Assembly: GCA_023078555.1 (NCBI GenBank)
Contig: CM041198.1
Location: 956,856 to 1,020,855 of the forward strand
Length of the DNA: 64,000 nt
Direction of reading: 5' to 3'
DNA from: Ulva prolifera
Taxonomy: Eukaryota > Chlorophyta > Ulvophyceae > Ulvales > Ulvaceae
Below the pieces are notes generated by a model that worked only from the letters and a program-made list of their open reading frames with translations, had not been told where the DNA came from and searched no databases. This document shows, piece after piece, positions 1 to 12,362 of the stretch. Every line of letters starts with the position of its first letter. Within the stretch, counting starts at the first letter, position 1. The position numbers and the translations under genes are program-made.

Positions 1-110
1 TGGCACGCGCTGCGATCAGGGAATTGCTTGACGAAGGTTCCATCAGGCCCATTGCACACCACTCTGCTCAAGGCATCTACACAAGGGCAACCGCAGCTGA
101 TGCAGCCTAG
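1..110 (+). CDS. RPS25: 40S ribosomal protein eS25, 3' end (partial)
   Basis: Frame 3 from base 3 gives 35 codons ending at TAG 108-110. The segment contains ARAAIRELLDEGSIRPIAHH and then QGIYTRAT, which is the conserved winged-helix C terminus of eS25 (family pattern ARRAI-(K/R)-(E/D)-L, G-I-R, H-H/S-S-Q-Q-I-Y-T-R-A). eS25 is a component of the small cytosolic ribosomal subunit. The exon starts upstream of the window, so only the last third is seen. The tail after YTRAT is a short Ala-rich extension. A TGTAA occurs at 120-124, only 10 nt past the stop, which may be too close to be the real poly(A) signal. Confidence 0.88.
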   Translation, partial: ARAAIRELLDEGSIRPIAHHSAQGIYTRATAADAA

Positions 111-705
111 GACATTTGATGTAACATCACAGGATTCAGACTATGAATACGTCAATATTCCTGGCGTTTTCCTGTCTTGCACGACGTGCGGATTTGCAGC
201 CTGCTCACACTGACAATCATCTTTGCACAGGAACTGTCCGTGCCGCATTGTCAACTTCTCATGACAATTGATCCTCAAGAAGAACATTCTGGAAATAGTG
301 ATACGTACGTGTATGCAGTCATGTCGCAAGTATCGGCAGTGGAGTCCACACGCGAATGAACAGGTCTTCGCTCCACCGAGCTGTTGAGAAACCCTGCTAC
401 GACATCCTGTTCTCACGCACAATCTGAAATCAGATGTCCCTATTATGGATATGTATACACACCGTACATCTGTCTCACAATTAGTTTACATGGCCTGCGT
501 GCAAAATTAAAGGTGAGTCGACGGACTTCAGAGGTGCAGACCTTCAAATCGTGATAAAGCGATTCCGCATTGGCTTCGGACATCTGCCACCAACATCAGA
601 CATCGCAGCGCCCACAAATACTCCCCTCTGTCAAGAACCGGGCCAAGCAGGTTATTGTGATCCCGGATGTGAACTTTGATGCGCGTGTCCCGGGCAGAGT
701 GACTC
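111..705. other. Spacer between RPS25 and the TPR gene
   Basis: It holds the RPS25 3' untranslated region and the TPR-gene promoter. Short open frames on both strands show no recognisable motif and no splice-compatible continuation. Confidence 0.6.
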
Positions 706-1314
706 ATGGTGCAGTCCGCTGCTTGTGCCGAGTGGCACGATTTGAAGCAGCGTGGGAACGATCTTTTCACAGCTGGAGAACATCTTAAAGCTGCTGCGAT
801 GTTTACATCGGCGATCAAGGCATGCTCAGGGTCAGGAGAGGAACTGGCGGTGCTGTACAGGTGCTTATCGTTTGCCCTGGACAATTTTCTATAACATTCT
901 TCTCTGAGCACCGTTTTTTGTGTATTCTGGCCGTCACTAGCAACAGTCCATGCTGTGTCTGGTACTGTGTCAGCAATGCAGGAAGCCTTCCTCTAGACCT
1001 ATTCCTCACAGCATGGTCTGGTCACAGTACAGATTCTTGTTTGCAGCAATCGATGCGCGGCTCTTATTAAGATTGCCAAGCTCAGCAAGGCTTTGACAGA
1101 TGCTGAAAAATGCATTGAGCTGAGGCCAGACTGGGAGAAGAGTTACTACAGAAAAGGCTGCACTCTTGAGGCTATGTCCAACTTTGAAACCGCATTAGAC
1201 GTCTACAAATTGGGTTTGCAGCATGCACCAGAAAGTCGTGAGCTGAGCAGCAGAATATCTCGGCTAGAGCCATTGGTGCGAAAACAGAAAAGGTCATCCA
1301 AAACGAAAAACTGA
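706..1314 (+). CDS. Small TPR-repeat protein (about 140 aa)
   Basis: There are two exons, 706-860 and 1047-1314. Donor AG|GTGCTT and acceptor TTTGCAG|C join in phase 2 and restore the motif LYSNRCAALIKIAKLSKAL. The protein has tandem tetratricopeptide repeats: WHDLKQRGNDLFTAGEHLKA near residues 10-29, the NRCAALIK helix, then YRKGCTLEAMSNFETALDVY. It ends in a basic tail (RKQKRSSKTKN). The layout resembles the TPR modules of STI1/TTC1-type co-chaperones, which bind Hsp70/Hsp90 C termini. That role is inference, because the protein has nothing outside the repeats. The ATG at 706 directly precedes the first repeat. A TGTAA lies at 1453-1457, 139 nt after the stop. Confidence 0.82.
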
Positions 1315-2603
1315 AAGTGTCCCAGTATTTTCACATATGATCTGGTAGATTGTCCCATGTCAGATGAATCGGTAGCAGGTCAGCCAGTGCGTGTATCTAG
1401 AAGTGAGGTGTTGGGAATTCGCTATGTTCAGACCTTGGCGAGGCAGTGTCATTGTAAAATGCAATGAGCGGTTAGGCTTAACCATGCAAGTAGACCACAC
1501 CAATGCTGAGTTTCGACATTATTGTACAAAATTTTGAATCGATGTGTGTATGCTGTACCGGCATAGCCTGAAATTCAAGACCGGTAAGTTGTAATAGAGT
1601 CATTCGTGTGTTGACAACGAGGGGAAGCGTTAGCACGATGAGTGCTGGCGAGGTCAACACTGTTCTTCAATCATTACCGCTGATGCCTTTCAGCAGCACA
1701 TCAGGACCTGCTCAAGTAAATGCGTCTAATATATTCCTTCGCTACACGTTGCGACGCAGGTATGGCAAGAATCTGGACGCCGATTGCGCTGCTGCTGGGG
1801 ACACTTTGACAATGCTTACGCTTTCTGTCTCCATACTGGACACAGCGACATGATTCGCAATCTTTGTCCTATGTGGAACGGTTATGCCTCTCTTCTGCGG
1901 TGGCTACGGATCTCAGCTACCCTGCATAGCTTTGATATTGGTGATTCTCGCCACAAGCAAAGACCAGACATGCCTGCGTTTGCTACAATCAGCCGAACCA
2001 TATGTCAGCTGATGCTGCATTGAATATCCGCTGTTCCGTACAGGCGCAGAGCATGAGCATAGGAGCATCTAGCATAAGATGGATGGAATATTACATGCAT
2101 GTCCACAACACATGGCATCTTTGGATGTGCGTGTGCCATCGTGCAGCCATCCCGTCGCATCAACAGCCGTCTTTAAACCATGTCACGATGTGATGTTCAT
2201 CGTACGAAGCTTGTGGTATTCCAAATACGTCGCTGTCATCAACACCTATAGAGGCCATGCCTTCGCTTGTCCGACTGAGGAGGACATGGAAGCACAAATC
2301 ACTCGCATTTTAAGTAAAATATGTTGTACGTGAGTTTCCTATCAAGTGCAGTCAAGCTACGCGGCGTCATTCTGTCCCGACCTACCGACAGCAACAGCAC
2401 TGTCCCCAATCGATGGGCGCTTAATTGCGTATCCTAGCTCATCGAAATTTACGGGCTCAGATTTGATATTGTATACCGTCAGGGCTTGTATGTCCCCAGT
2501 TTTGTGTCAGTGCCCTTCAAGTAGCTGCACGTACTCACCATCCGGTATCAGTGGACAGAAGCCCGGCTTCCGAGTTTGTGCAATGAGGACTGATAATTAA
2601 ATC
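1315..2603. other. Spacer upstream of NCX-A
   Basis: About 1.3 kb with scattered short open frames and no recognisable coding exon, RNA gene or repeat. It contains the TPR-gene 3' end and the NCX-A promoter region. A non-coding or N-terminal exon of NCX-A here cannot be excluded. Confidence 0.5.
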
Positions 2604-5600
2604 ATGTCTCTTGCTGCGATACAAGAGTGCTCTGACTCGGGCACTCAGCCTGAGTGCGTGTGGCCATATTCCAGCAAGGGGGTGATTGTTTACAACGATT
2701 ACCAAGCATGTTCTAGGACCCCCATTCTGTTACCTGGCTTCAACTTACTTCCAGACTGGCTCCTGGCTGTAGCGTATGGTCTTGCTTTGATCTGGTGCTT
2801 CTTCGGTATGTGACATTCCTATCATGCATCTGTGCTGATCGAGTGCCATGCTACTCACCATGCCTGCTCAATGAGATTGGATCAAACTTCACCTGATCTG
2901 ATGCATTTCACTACACAGGTCACATTCATGTGCCTCACCATGTTGGCTAGTTGAAGGCGCCATGACAACCTTTGAGTTTTGCAGGAATAGCAATCATCTC
3001 CGACATTTTTATGAGTTCGATAGAGGTGAGACCTGCCCTCTGGCACCGGAGGAGTACCGCTGTTCAGTGCGCGGCTGTCCAAACGCACATCTGTCCACAC
3101 GCGTCACAACGACTTTTGGTGCAGGTCATCACAAGCCTAGAAAAACAGGTATATAGGAAGGACAAAGAAGGCTCGCAACGACAGATGACCGTACTTGTAT
3201 GGAATGCTAGCGTTGCCAATCTCAGCCTGATGGCTCTGGGCTCGTCTGCACCAGAGATTATGATCGCAGTGATCGAGACAATCGTCTCTTTGGGTTCCAC
3301 ACCTGGAGAAATTGGACCCTCAACTATCGTTGGTATGCCGATATCTCTGTTGACATGCGAAGCTACCTTGAGTCTGGGTCACAGGAGCATACATGAGCCA
3401 CCATTCTTCTACACATTGAGTTCCATGCACATCATATGCATCTAGTCTGCCACGTCTGTAATCACGTGACACAGCTGCCAGCTCGTCGTATTCTGTCATG
3501 CAGGATCTGCTGCATTCAACCTGCTGGTCATTAGCGCTGTCTGTATCATGGCAGTTCCAGAGGGCGAGTCCAAGAGTATATCCGAGTTTGCTGTGTTCAT
3601 CTGGTATGACCTGACACAAGTGTTTCGAGAGCTTGGTTCCAGCGCCTGATTCTGGATATAAACATCATAATATCGTTGGTCCGAGCTATTGGCGGCATTG
3701 CATGATGCCAGAAAACAGTTCGCGTTTCACATGCTCGACGCAGCTGCAGGACAGCTGTCGTGAGCTTGTGGGCATATCTGTGGATGCTCATCGTCTATCA
3801 GTTTTGGACACCGGATAGAATAACAATTCTGGAAGCTTTTTTAACTCTTGCATTTCTGCCTCTGCTCATTGGCGTTGCTTACGTACTGGATGCGAAACCG
3901 TGGCAAAAGGTTTTGCTTAACGAGGAACCGAGCGACCCCCATCTGTACCAGGTACCTGCTGCACTGCCATCACCTAGGCTTTGCAGATAGTAACCATACA
4001 GTGTGACTATATCGTCTATCACGCAGATTGTGGTGGGTGCACATGGGACAGATGTCGCTGGACAAAAGTACACAATCAGTCGGGACGAGATCCATGAGTT
4101 CAGAAAGCACAATCATCTGGAAACCCAAGACGAGCATGAAGTCGCCAGACTGGTTGCACACGTGTGTCCTGATGCTGATCTGCTCGTGAGCGCAATCATG
4201 GATGTTCGTGCTTACCAGAGATAAAAATGACTCCAGCAGCAAACCATGCTTCTTCGGTGAGTTGTGCATGTTTCAAGATAAACTGACGTAGGCTTGTGAG
4301 ATACAGCATTTGATGATTCAGTTGGATGATGCAGAGCAAACACTACAGAGGGGGAACCAGCGGTGTCTCAGACTCGGCATACGCTTCTGCTCTGGACTCC
4401 AGAAGCTTTCCACTGCCTGGAATGATGGGCTTACCTGAGTTGCCCTTCATGCATTTGTATAAGGAACGGTCCACATCGGAGAGAGCTCAAATCTTACATG
4501 CACTGGCTCAACTGAGAAGCAACAATCTGCAAGCTGGAGTCGAATCAGAAATTACAGAAGCTGATGTTGACGCGGTGGTGAAGAGCATCACGGTATGACT
4601 ATACTATATCTCATGCATCTGCCCCTCTGGCTCATCTGTAGTGCTGTTGGGGTGTACGTTCTTCGCTTGTTCATGATACCCCGTGAGCTCATGCACCAAA
4701 GACTGCCACGTGACGTCCCTCCCAAGTGGGGAGTTTCACGTTGATAGCATCGCGACACCATCAGTCTCATGCAATTTCTTACTCTCTTTGGTTGCACCTC
4801 GTCCAACCTGTCTCTTGGAAGGCTCGCTGGACCCATGATCTGGACCCATGTTTCTGGCTTTGGCCTTGCATACAGCTGTCACCTGTGCAAATAAATTTAA
4901 TCGCTTTCTGCCTGCAGCAACGGCGGCAATCAAAAGAGATGTCTGCTCTTCAGTACAAAATAAATGCCAGAAATGCGTTGACCGGCCGATCTCATGTCAG
5001 CCTTGCAAATGGAGCAGAGGCTCGTGAACGTCCAAAGCTGCAACGAAACAGTGCTCCTGCAAACTATACCCTTGCACACCTGTGCAAGCTTCGTTTTGCA
5101 AGTGAGGAGTACAGAGTCCTCGAGTCACAAATGCATGTTCGACTGGCCGTGCATTGTCACAGGTGTGAGCTCTTGTCACAGGTTTACTGTATGGCCGCTG
5201 ACCCGTTGTACAGGCCATCCCTCTGCATCTGCTGATACACAGTGGCTTCAAGTGGATCCGCTGCCGGTCATCTTCTATTGATGTGCACAGGCCAACTGAA
5301 GCACATGATCTGGTGGTGAGCGTGCGATATCGCACACGTGATGGATCGGCTCAAGCTGGTGCAGACTATGAAAAAGCTGAAGGCATGCTTTTGTTCGAGC
5401 CTGGAGTATCTACACAACAGCTTACACTCACTGTATTTGAAGATGACGAGGTGGAAGAGGATGAGGATTTCTATGTGGATTTGCTGGATGTCAACCCTCC
5501 AAATGTGTTTCTGCAACATGCCACGGTGTGTATACGCACGTCATGTTTGGCCAAGCGTACTGATGACCCTTCGAATACATAAGTCTGAGGCTTTGATTGT

Positions 5601-7636
5601 GCACATGTTGTGCATGACACCCCATTATCTGAGCGTGTCTGCAGGCACGTGTGACCATAGTGGACACAACAGAAGCAGGGATCCTCCAGTTTGAGCAGAC
5701 TCACGTCAGTGTGCCTGCAACATCTTCCAGCGTGGACGTCTATGTCATCCGAAAGGGCGGTTGCAGTGGAGTAATGCGAGTGGACTACTTCACACAGAGT
5801 GATACAGCTGTGGCAGGTGTGCATTATCATCTGGCCAGCAGTCACAATGTCATTGTGTTTTCCTGCTGGAGATTGTGGACCGGTCCAGCATCACGCATAG
5901 AACAATGAACTTTGCTACTCAGGCTTGGACTTCCGCCATGAAGAAGGCCACCTTATTTTTGAAAGTGGAGAGAGTAAGAAAACCATAACGATTTGGTTGC
6001 TGCATAAAAAAACTGTGGATACGAGTTTTACAGTTTGCCTTCGGCCAGCGCCCAACACCAGCACTTTGTCTGGCGGAGTGCAAGTGCGATCCTAGCTATG
6101 TTCTGCATCCCAGCGATGTGAAGCAGATTGTTCATTGCAGTGCACAAACCCTACCTGATATCCATGCCAACAGCTTGATCGCAGTGAGGACAATTTGTGC
6201 AGGTTTCCCGCCGCCGTGCAATGTGTTCAGTGGAAATTGTTGAAGATGCGGATGCCGGTAAACTTCAGTCCATGGTCGAGCGCATTGTTGAAACGCGTAC
6301 ACGTCCAAAGGAGAACACTTCAGCTTGGATGCAGCAGTTCCGTGATGCAGTCACTCCTGGAGCCGGCGTGGATGAAGATGGTGAAGAGCTCCCGTTGAGC
6401 ATGCTGACTATCATCTTGCACTACATGAGCATTTCTTGGAAGCTCATCTTTGCTATAGTGCCTCCTCCAGGTGCTAATTTCTGTCCATCAGATACGAATG
6501 GAGTCCCATGCGTGCCACATGCTCGGTGAGTCAACAATCCTGCCAGACAGCATTTGAAATGACTTCGTTGTCTTTGCCACTTCTACGAGACAGCGTGCTC
6601 TGCCGTCGTCTTGTCGCAATGCAGGTGGTGTCAGGCATCGGTCATTGCTGTGCAGAAATGTACACTCCATGCTTTGTCTTGTCCTTGGTCATGATAGCCG
6701 GCCTCACGTACGTGGTTGCACCATTGGCGAGCATGTTCGGCTGCGCTGTTGGCCTCTCAGATTTGATGACAGCAGTAGTGTTTGTGGCCATGGGCACTTC
6801 CCTGCCCGACACATTCGCGTCTTACCAAGCAGCAATTCAAGCTTCTGACGCAGACGCGGCCATAGGGAATGTGACTGGATCAAATTCAGTCAATGTTTTC
6901 TTGGGTGCGCCATATTTCGGTCATGCTGTCACTCTATCATTTGACTTCAGGAATGCGCTCATTGTGAACTGCTTGTTGGCAACAGACTATCATGGTCACA
7001 GGGTTGGGACTGCCTTGGACCATTGCGACCATCTACTATGAGTCCATGGGAGACAGATATGTTACGCCAGCTGGAAACCTTTCGTTTAGTGTGATGATTT
7101 TTATGGTACGCGATGCTCTACTCACTATGTTGCACATTACAAATGGCATTATTATTTGGTCGCTTTTGTTTGGCTTTGGGTGCATCGAAGCATGAACTAC
7201 AACAGGACCATCTTGCTGCCATTCTTGAAGGTAATTTTGCCTTGACTTGCACAGCCGTGGCGTCAGCGTTTGCCCTCAAGCTTCTATCCGAGAGGCGTGT
7301 ACTGAGTGTGATACAATGCTACCGGTTTGTGCGTACCTGCCTTGACATGCAGATCTGCCCCCTCTCTTCATCGGTGCCTTGTTAACATACGTGATAATAC
7401 TGCACATGGTCATCAATACGAGATTCTGCATGTGCACATCCTGAACACATTGTTTCGTGTAGGTCTGTGCACTCTGCTGCCTTATCCTTCTAATGGTCAA
7501 GCGTGCTGTTGGCGGCGAACTGGGGGGCAAGGGTTTCATGCGTACAGGAATCGCAGTGGTGCTTGTGATACTGTGGTTTTTTTACTTGGTCATGTCTGGC
7601 CTGCGGTCAACGGGCAGAATTTCATCTGATGTGTAG
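2604..7636 (+). CDS. Na+/Ca2+ exchanger with Calx-beta regulatory loop (NCX-A)
   Basis: Fifteen exons close in phase to 932 aa: 2604-2805, 2985-3025, 3125-3332, 3504-3603, 3750-3951, 4027-4185, 4335-4592, 4918-5162, 5291-5525, 5645-5816, 5923-6083, 6203-6470, 6635-6904, 7002-7105, 7463-7636. The alpha-1 repeat has [14 protein letters not shown] (about residues 114-127) followed by [15 protein letters not shown]. The alpha-2 repeat has [13 protein letters not shown] (about 801-813) followed by [14 protein letters not shown]. These carry the ion-coordinating Ser, Glu and Asp of NCX exchangers. The large cytosolic loop holds two Calx-beta domains ([27 protein letters not shown]), which in animals bind regulatory Ca2+. 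Length matches animal NCX1 (about 970 aa). Expected role: electrogenic Ca2+ extrusion at the plasma membrane or an internal membrane. Exon 6 could read on to a TAA at 4222; the donor at 4186 and acceptor before 4335 avoid it. TGTAA is at 7794-7798. Confidence 0.93.
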
Positions 7637-10501
7637 TTCCTTCGCTGTTGCTACCTGGTCATGGTGCAGAAGTCCAGATTGGCCGGGTGAACTCCCGAAC
7701 AGCTTTGCAAGATTTTCAGTGTGGTGATCCACTACACAGTCAGGATGTGTGATCATGGCTCACACAATGCATTGCTTCCATGCATGTTCATGATGTAAGG
7801 ATACATTTTCTTACGCAGCTGCGACGTTCCATGCCGACACACGTTTGCATGCATCCAACCATGTTCATGCGCACTATCATCAGGCTGTGTCTGCTCAACA
7901 TTAACTACATCCTGCACCACACTGGTCCGCCATGGCATCGGGCCCAACTTGCACAGGCAGGTATCAGCGCAGAGCTGAAGAAAAGGGTCATCATGTCAGC
8001 TCAACACACCAGAACCACAGCTGGAGTCCCGCTCAAACAAGCGACCGCCCAACACCTGCACTTTGCACACTGATCGTTTGACGCCCCACAAAAGCAGAAC
8101 CCAACTCGTCTCTGCTAACACACTCACCCGCCTACCCGTGCACATCCACCTGCTGACCTACTCACACGCACGCCCATGTGGCACCACAGCCACACCCGAG
8201 GCGGCCCCATACGAGACCGCCAAGCCGGGCCGGCAAGGTGTGCGTGTTGAGGTACGTTTGGCGGCAGTGTTGTTGTGATCGTGACGCTGTGACATATTTG
8301 CAATGCTTGCTGTCTCTCAAGCTTCGTGCTTACCACGTCGGTGCATGGACATCAGATCGCTGCGCACGTTTTTTACAAGGTCCGCTGCTGCGTACTACAC
8401 GTCAATCTTTACGTAAATCTCTCAGGCGTCGCTTCAATATGTCAGACCGAAACATGCTGGTGGTAGAATCCCCTAACATCCGAACGAAGCCCCCCTGCTG
8501 CAGCTGGCCGCTACTGAGGCCTAGCGCTGCCCTGCAGGCCAGGGGACCGGCAGATACGGAATGGCCCAGTGGTATGGCTGCAATGGCAGGCCCGAGAATC
8601 TCTCTGCCACACCTGATATCCCGTGAATTCGGCTCTCAATCGTGCTCTCCCATGGCGTCGATGCCCGCAGCCTCTGCTGCTGCCCCTGAAGCACAGCCGC
8701 TGCTGAGCTCCGTCAACACAACAGCACCAGCCGCAACTGCACGTGCAGCAGAGCGGGTGTTCCAGATCCACCAGATTTTGCGTTTCATGCTTTCCAAAGC
8801 CCACCACCGTGCAAGCACCCATAAATGTCGCTGCAGAAGTGGCGATGCAGCCATACGAACATGCCCAATTCACCCGACCACGCAGCCTACCAATGCCTGG
8901 ACGCCCCCGCTATCTTCTGTCTCTTTAGCGCCGGATATGCTGACGCGGCTGTGGGTCTTCTTTCGCTGTGGTGGGTGTTCTTACGCTGTCCTTCGCGGCT
9001 CCCGCCAGGGGCAATGCTCTGCCAGGCTGAACCCGCAGACCCACCGAGAGCAGCAGTAGCATCTAGTAATCTAGTAATGGTGTGAGAGGGTTCAGCCGTG
9101 GATAGGCCGGGCTATATAATTGCAGACTGGACTACAACTTGGGCGGGTGCTCCAGCGGACACGCTTGTGCATTGAGGTACAGCCTGATCGAGGCATGGCT
9201 GCAATTGCGCAGACCAAACAATGTGTTGCCATGTTCCGGTGAGCCTGCATCTCAACGTGCACAAAGACAGTGCATCATCCGCTGTGGTGGCTGAGGCAGG
9301 GCGCGACACCGAGTGTGACTACTGTGAAGATGACTCCTGATCTCCACTCTGATACAACCATATCATGAGGTTCGGAATTGATCATCGTGGTATAATAATC
9401 TGGCCGTCTTGGATGCTGCAAAGCGTGATGACGCGGTGCACTGTCTGTAAACAGAGCCCCAATCCCGACTCTCACCAGGTGGGATTCGCGCTTTTAGCAT
9501 CTGCACCAATCTACAGCGGTTGGTGTAGATCTTGTGTTACGTAGCTCTGCGGTGACTCATGGGTCTGTGTACATGGGCCATGCACCAGGTCTGACGTGGC
9601 GTGCGTAGCCAGCACTTGTTCAGATTCTGCTTCGAGGCCACTGGATACGCATGTTTCGCGATGATTTACTGATTTGGCCATCATCTTTGCCGCCGCAAAC
9701 TTTAGCTTGCTTCAGAAGCTGATGTTGCATTGCATCGCGTGTCTGCTCGTTCGTTGGCCTTGTCTGCACGTGTCCGCTACTATTCGCCTGCTACCTGACT
9801 ACTCGTTGCTGACGCTTTGGGTCTATATCGTATTGTGTGTCCTGACATCGCTGACAGGGGCTGATCGAGGTTAGGATTTACGACATAGAGACGTTCACGA
9901 TATGGTGGCAGCGAACAGATCCGGCCGAAATCTCAGCGCTCTACAGATGACGCTCGTGTCAGGATCCATAAATACTTTGCGTCGTCGGCGTTGAAGATAA
10001 GATCTCGTACGGACTCACCGCGTTTGTCATCGGAACCATTTCAGCCACAGGCCCCTTTCGGCCAAGCTGGAATCAGCTAATGAAGTATCGGCGCTGCAGA
10101 TTAACACACCAACCAGGCAAGCCGAAACAGACGTGAGCAGTGAATTCATGCTATTCGTGTGCAGGTTGGATGCCGACTCGTGTTCTCCGGTGGGTGAAAC
10201 ACTACACGGCGCGCGTCGGCCCACTGACGTCCACAGCCGGGCTGGCGTGTGGTTTGCTCACATGGCATCGCAGCCAATCCCACGAGCAGCCCATAACAAA
10301 TCGGAAATCTCAACGACTGCGTGACAACGACTTGCAGAGCTACAGACTTCCGGCATGGGCGATTTCAATGATCTCCGGGGCAGTAGGTGTGCACAGACAC
10401 TGAAAACCCATGTAACGGACTACATCTGATTATTGAGCAGCTGTGTGCCTTGGACCTGCAGTGTACTAGGATATTATCTGCTCCACGATACATCTCTGCA
10501 G
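7637..10501. other. Long spacer between NCX-A and the mitochondrial carrier
   Basis: About 2.9 kb. Around 8050-8260 is a C/A-rich, GC-richer patch resembling the body of the retroposon family seen at 29 kb, but with no clear terminus or target-site duplication. An 882-bp open frame at 8178-9059 is rejected as coding. The first exon or exons of the carrier gene must lie in the right part of this stretch but could not be placed. Confidence 0.5.
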
Positions 10502-11840
10502 GCGAGTGTGGCGGTCAGCTCCTGCTTTACCCAGTGGAAACCACGAAAGTGCTTGCGCAGCAGAGTGGACACAGCGCTCTTCGGACACTCACCACACTTA
10601 TTCAGCGGCAATCGTTCCTCGGGGCTCTTAAGGTTTTATTTCGAGGTGATATCTCTGCACTCGGAACATGCGCTTGTACACATGTCACAACCTGCAAGTG
10701 TCGCTTGAGTGTGCATTTTTTGTATTTTTTTGTTGGCCCGGGCTTTTGAAAGTTGGCACGGCCTACAACTGACTACGACTCAAGTGTGCTTTCTGGAACC
10801 AAGGCATGCATTTTAAGCAATAATGGCACCATCGGCAGCTCATGCGGCCGTTGTTGACTGTCCATGGGAAGCATGTCTTGCATCACATCTAGCTACAGAC
10901 AATCCCCATCATGTGCTGGTTTCGTATGCTCCAGACGTAACGGCAGTAACTATTCCTTCCGCCAGGAAACGCCGCAGTGCAAGAGACTCTTCAACATTGC
11001 CACAAGGCATAACGTGACCAGCACACACGAGCACTATTCTCAGTTTTGTTGTGTGATCGCGACAATAGGGCGTGGCAGGCACCCAGCATCGAATAGCGAG
11101 TGCATGCAGGTGCTGGAGCCAACATCCCCATCACGATGTTGATAGGCGCATCGTATCTGGGGATTTTCCAGATTTCCACAAGATGGATCTCTCGGGTGCT
11201 CCCAAGCAGCCAGGAGGCAGGTGCCCATGGCGATACCCCCGCCGGGCAGCACGACTCTCGGGCTGCTGTGGTGGCAGCTGTCCTTGCGTCCTTTGCAGTC
11301 GCCCTTATCAGTGGCCCGCTTGACATGGCGCGCAACCGTAAGCAAGCGGGGCTGGTCGCAGAGCCTCTCCTACAGTACACCTTCAGCGCTCGTGGCCTCA
11401 GAGACACTCTCCCGTTCATCGGCCCGTTCATGTTCTGCTCAGTTCCACACGACCTCGCAGAGCTGCTGATCTACTTTCGTCTCAGTACAAGCGCAGAGCA
11501 GCTACCAGAAGGCTGCTGGTTGAGGGGCATTGCAAGCCAGGAGGCTGTTGATGCAGCGATGGGGGCTGCAGCTGGTGCTACGGGAGTGCTCCTGTCTACA
11601 CCAGCCGACTGCATCAAGACAAAGCTCATCACAAACAGCTGCGGGACTGCACATGCCTTGTCGCCAGGGCAGCGCACCTGGATGGGGGTCGCAGGGGCTA
11701 CGCTGCGCCGGCAGGGCGTGTCGGGTCTGTTTGTTGGTGTCTTGCCACGAATGCTGGACGAAGTGCCTGGCAGCATGCTGCATTGGGTCATAGCAGAAAG
11801 GTGCACTCGATGGCTCCAGGATGGCAAGGCACCGGAATGA
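10502..11840 (+). CDS. Mitochondrial carrier family protein (5' incomplete)
   Basis: Two exons are supported, 10502-10645 and 11110-11840; GAG|GTGATA and ATGCAG|GTGC join in phase 1. All three solute-carrier signatures Px(D/E)xx(K/R) are present: YPVETTK in the first exon, GPLDMARNRKQ in the middle and TPADCIKTKL near the C terminus, each with following small-residue and aromatic motifs. This is the three-repeat, six-helix fold of inner-membrane metabolite carriers. The substrate cannot be read from the sequence. No ATG lies in frame between the upstream stop at 10384 and the acceptor at 10502, so at least one N-terminal exon is missing. The repeat-1 P-x-E motif shows that little of the first helix is absent. 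Stop TGA is at 11838-11840. Confidence 0.85.
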
Positions 11841-12362
11841 GGTTCCTTGGGATTGAGTTAGTGGAGCGTACCTGCCACCGTTTCAAGCGATGAGAGTGCG
11901 TCTGGACCATGGCGAAGATGTTATGTGGATCGCTTCCACCTCACGGCACATCTTCGTACGATCACAAATTTACTACCACATATCGTTTCCAACACCAGTA
12001 CAGCACCCTCCAAGCTTGGTGCATCGTTTGTACTGCACCCTTGTGTGCTTCTGTGCATCATGTATGGGTGGTGTTCGTGACATGTATGCCTGACGCAGTG
12101 GTCACTGGCACAACCTACCAGGCACCTGGGAGGAGCGTCTGTAGGTGCATGACGGCATAGAAAATGTTCAGGACCAGTCACCACCCACTTTGTCCGGATG
12201 ATCGGAACATGTGTGACCCTGAGATTGAATGGATCTCTGTATAATAGTCCATGTTGTTCGCAAACAACTTGTCAAGATGCAAGTACGCGTGTTTCATTGT
12301 GGGGTTACATGATGATATCTATGTCAGTGTACACATATGCGCCATGCTTTCATTGGATCAGG
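11841..12362. other. Convergent spacer between the carrier and MnmA
   Basis: It contains the 3' ends of the two convergent genes. The minus-strand TGTAA at 12305-12309 lies about 55 nt past the MnmA stop. Nothing else is recognised. Confidence 0.5.

Noticed and set aside
4220..4224. In-frame TAA in NCX-A, suggesting a pseudogene
   Set aside because: A good GTGAGC donor at 4186 and the acceptor before 4335 join in phase 0 and remove the stop. All other exons are intact.
7106..7462. Open frame across the last NCX-A intron
   Set aside because: The flanking exons join in phase 0 exactly as expected for the family. The intronic frame has no counterpart in NCX-B.
8178..9059. 293-codon plus-strand open frame
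   Set aside because: No recognised motif, Cys- and Arg-heavy composition, an equally open frame on the other strand, and no splice context.
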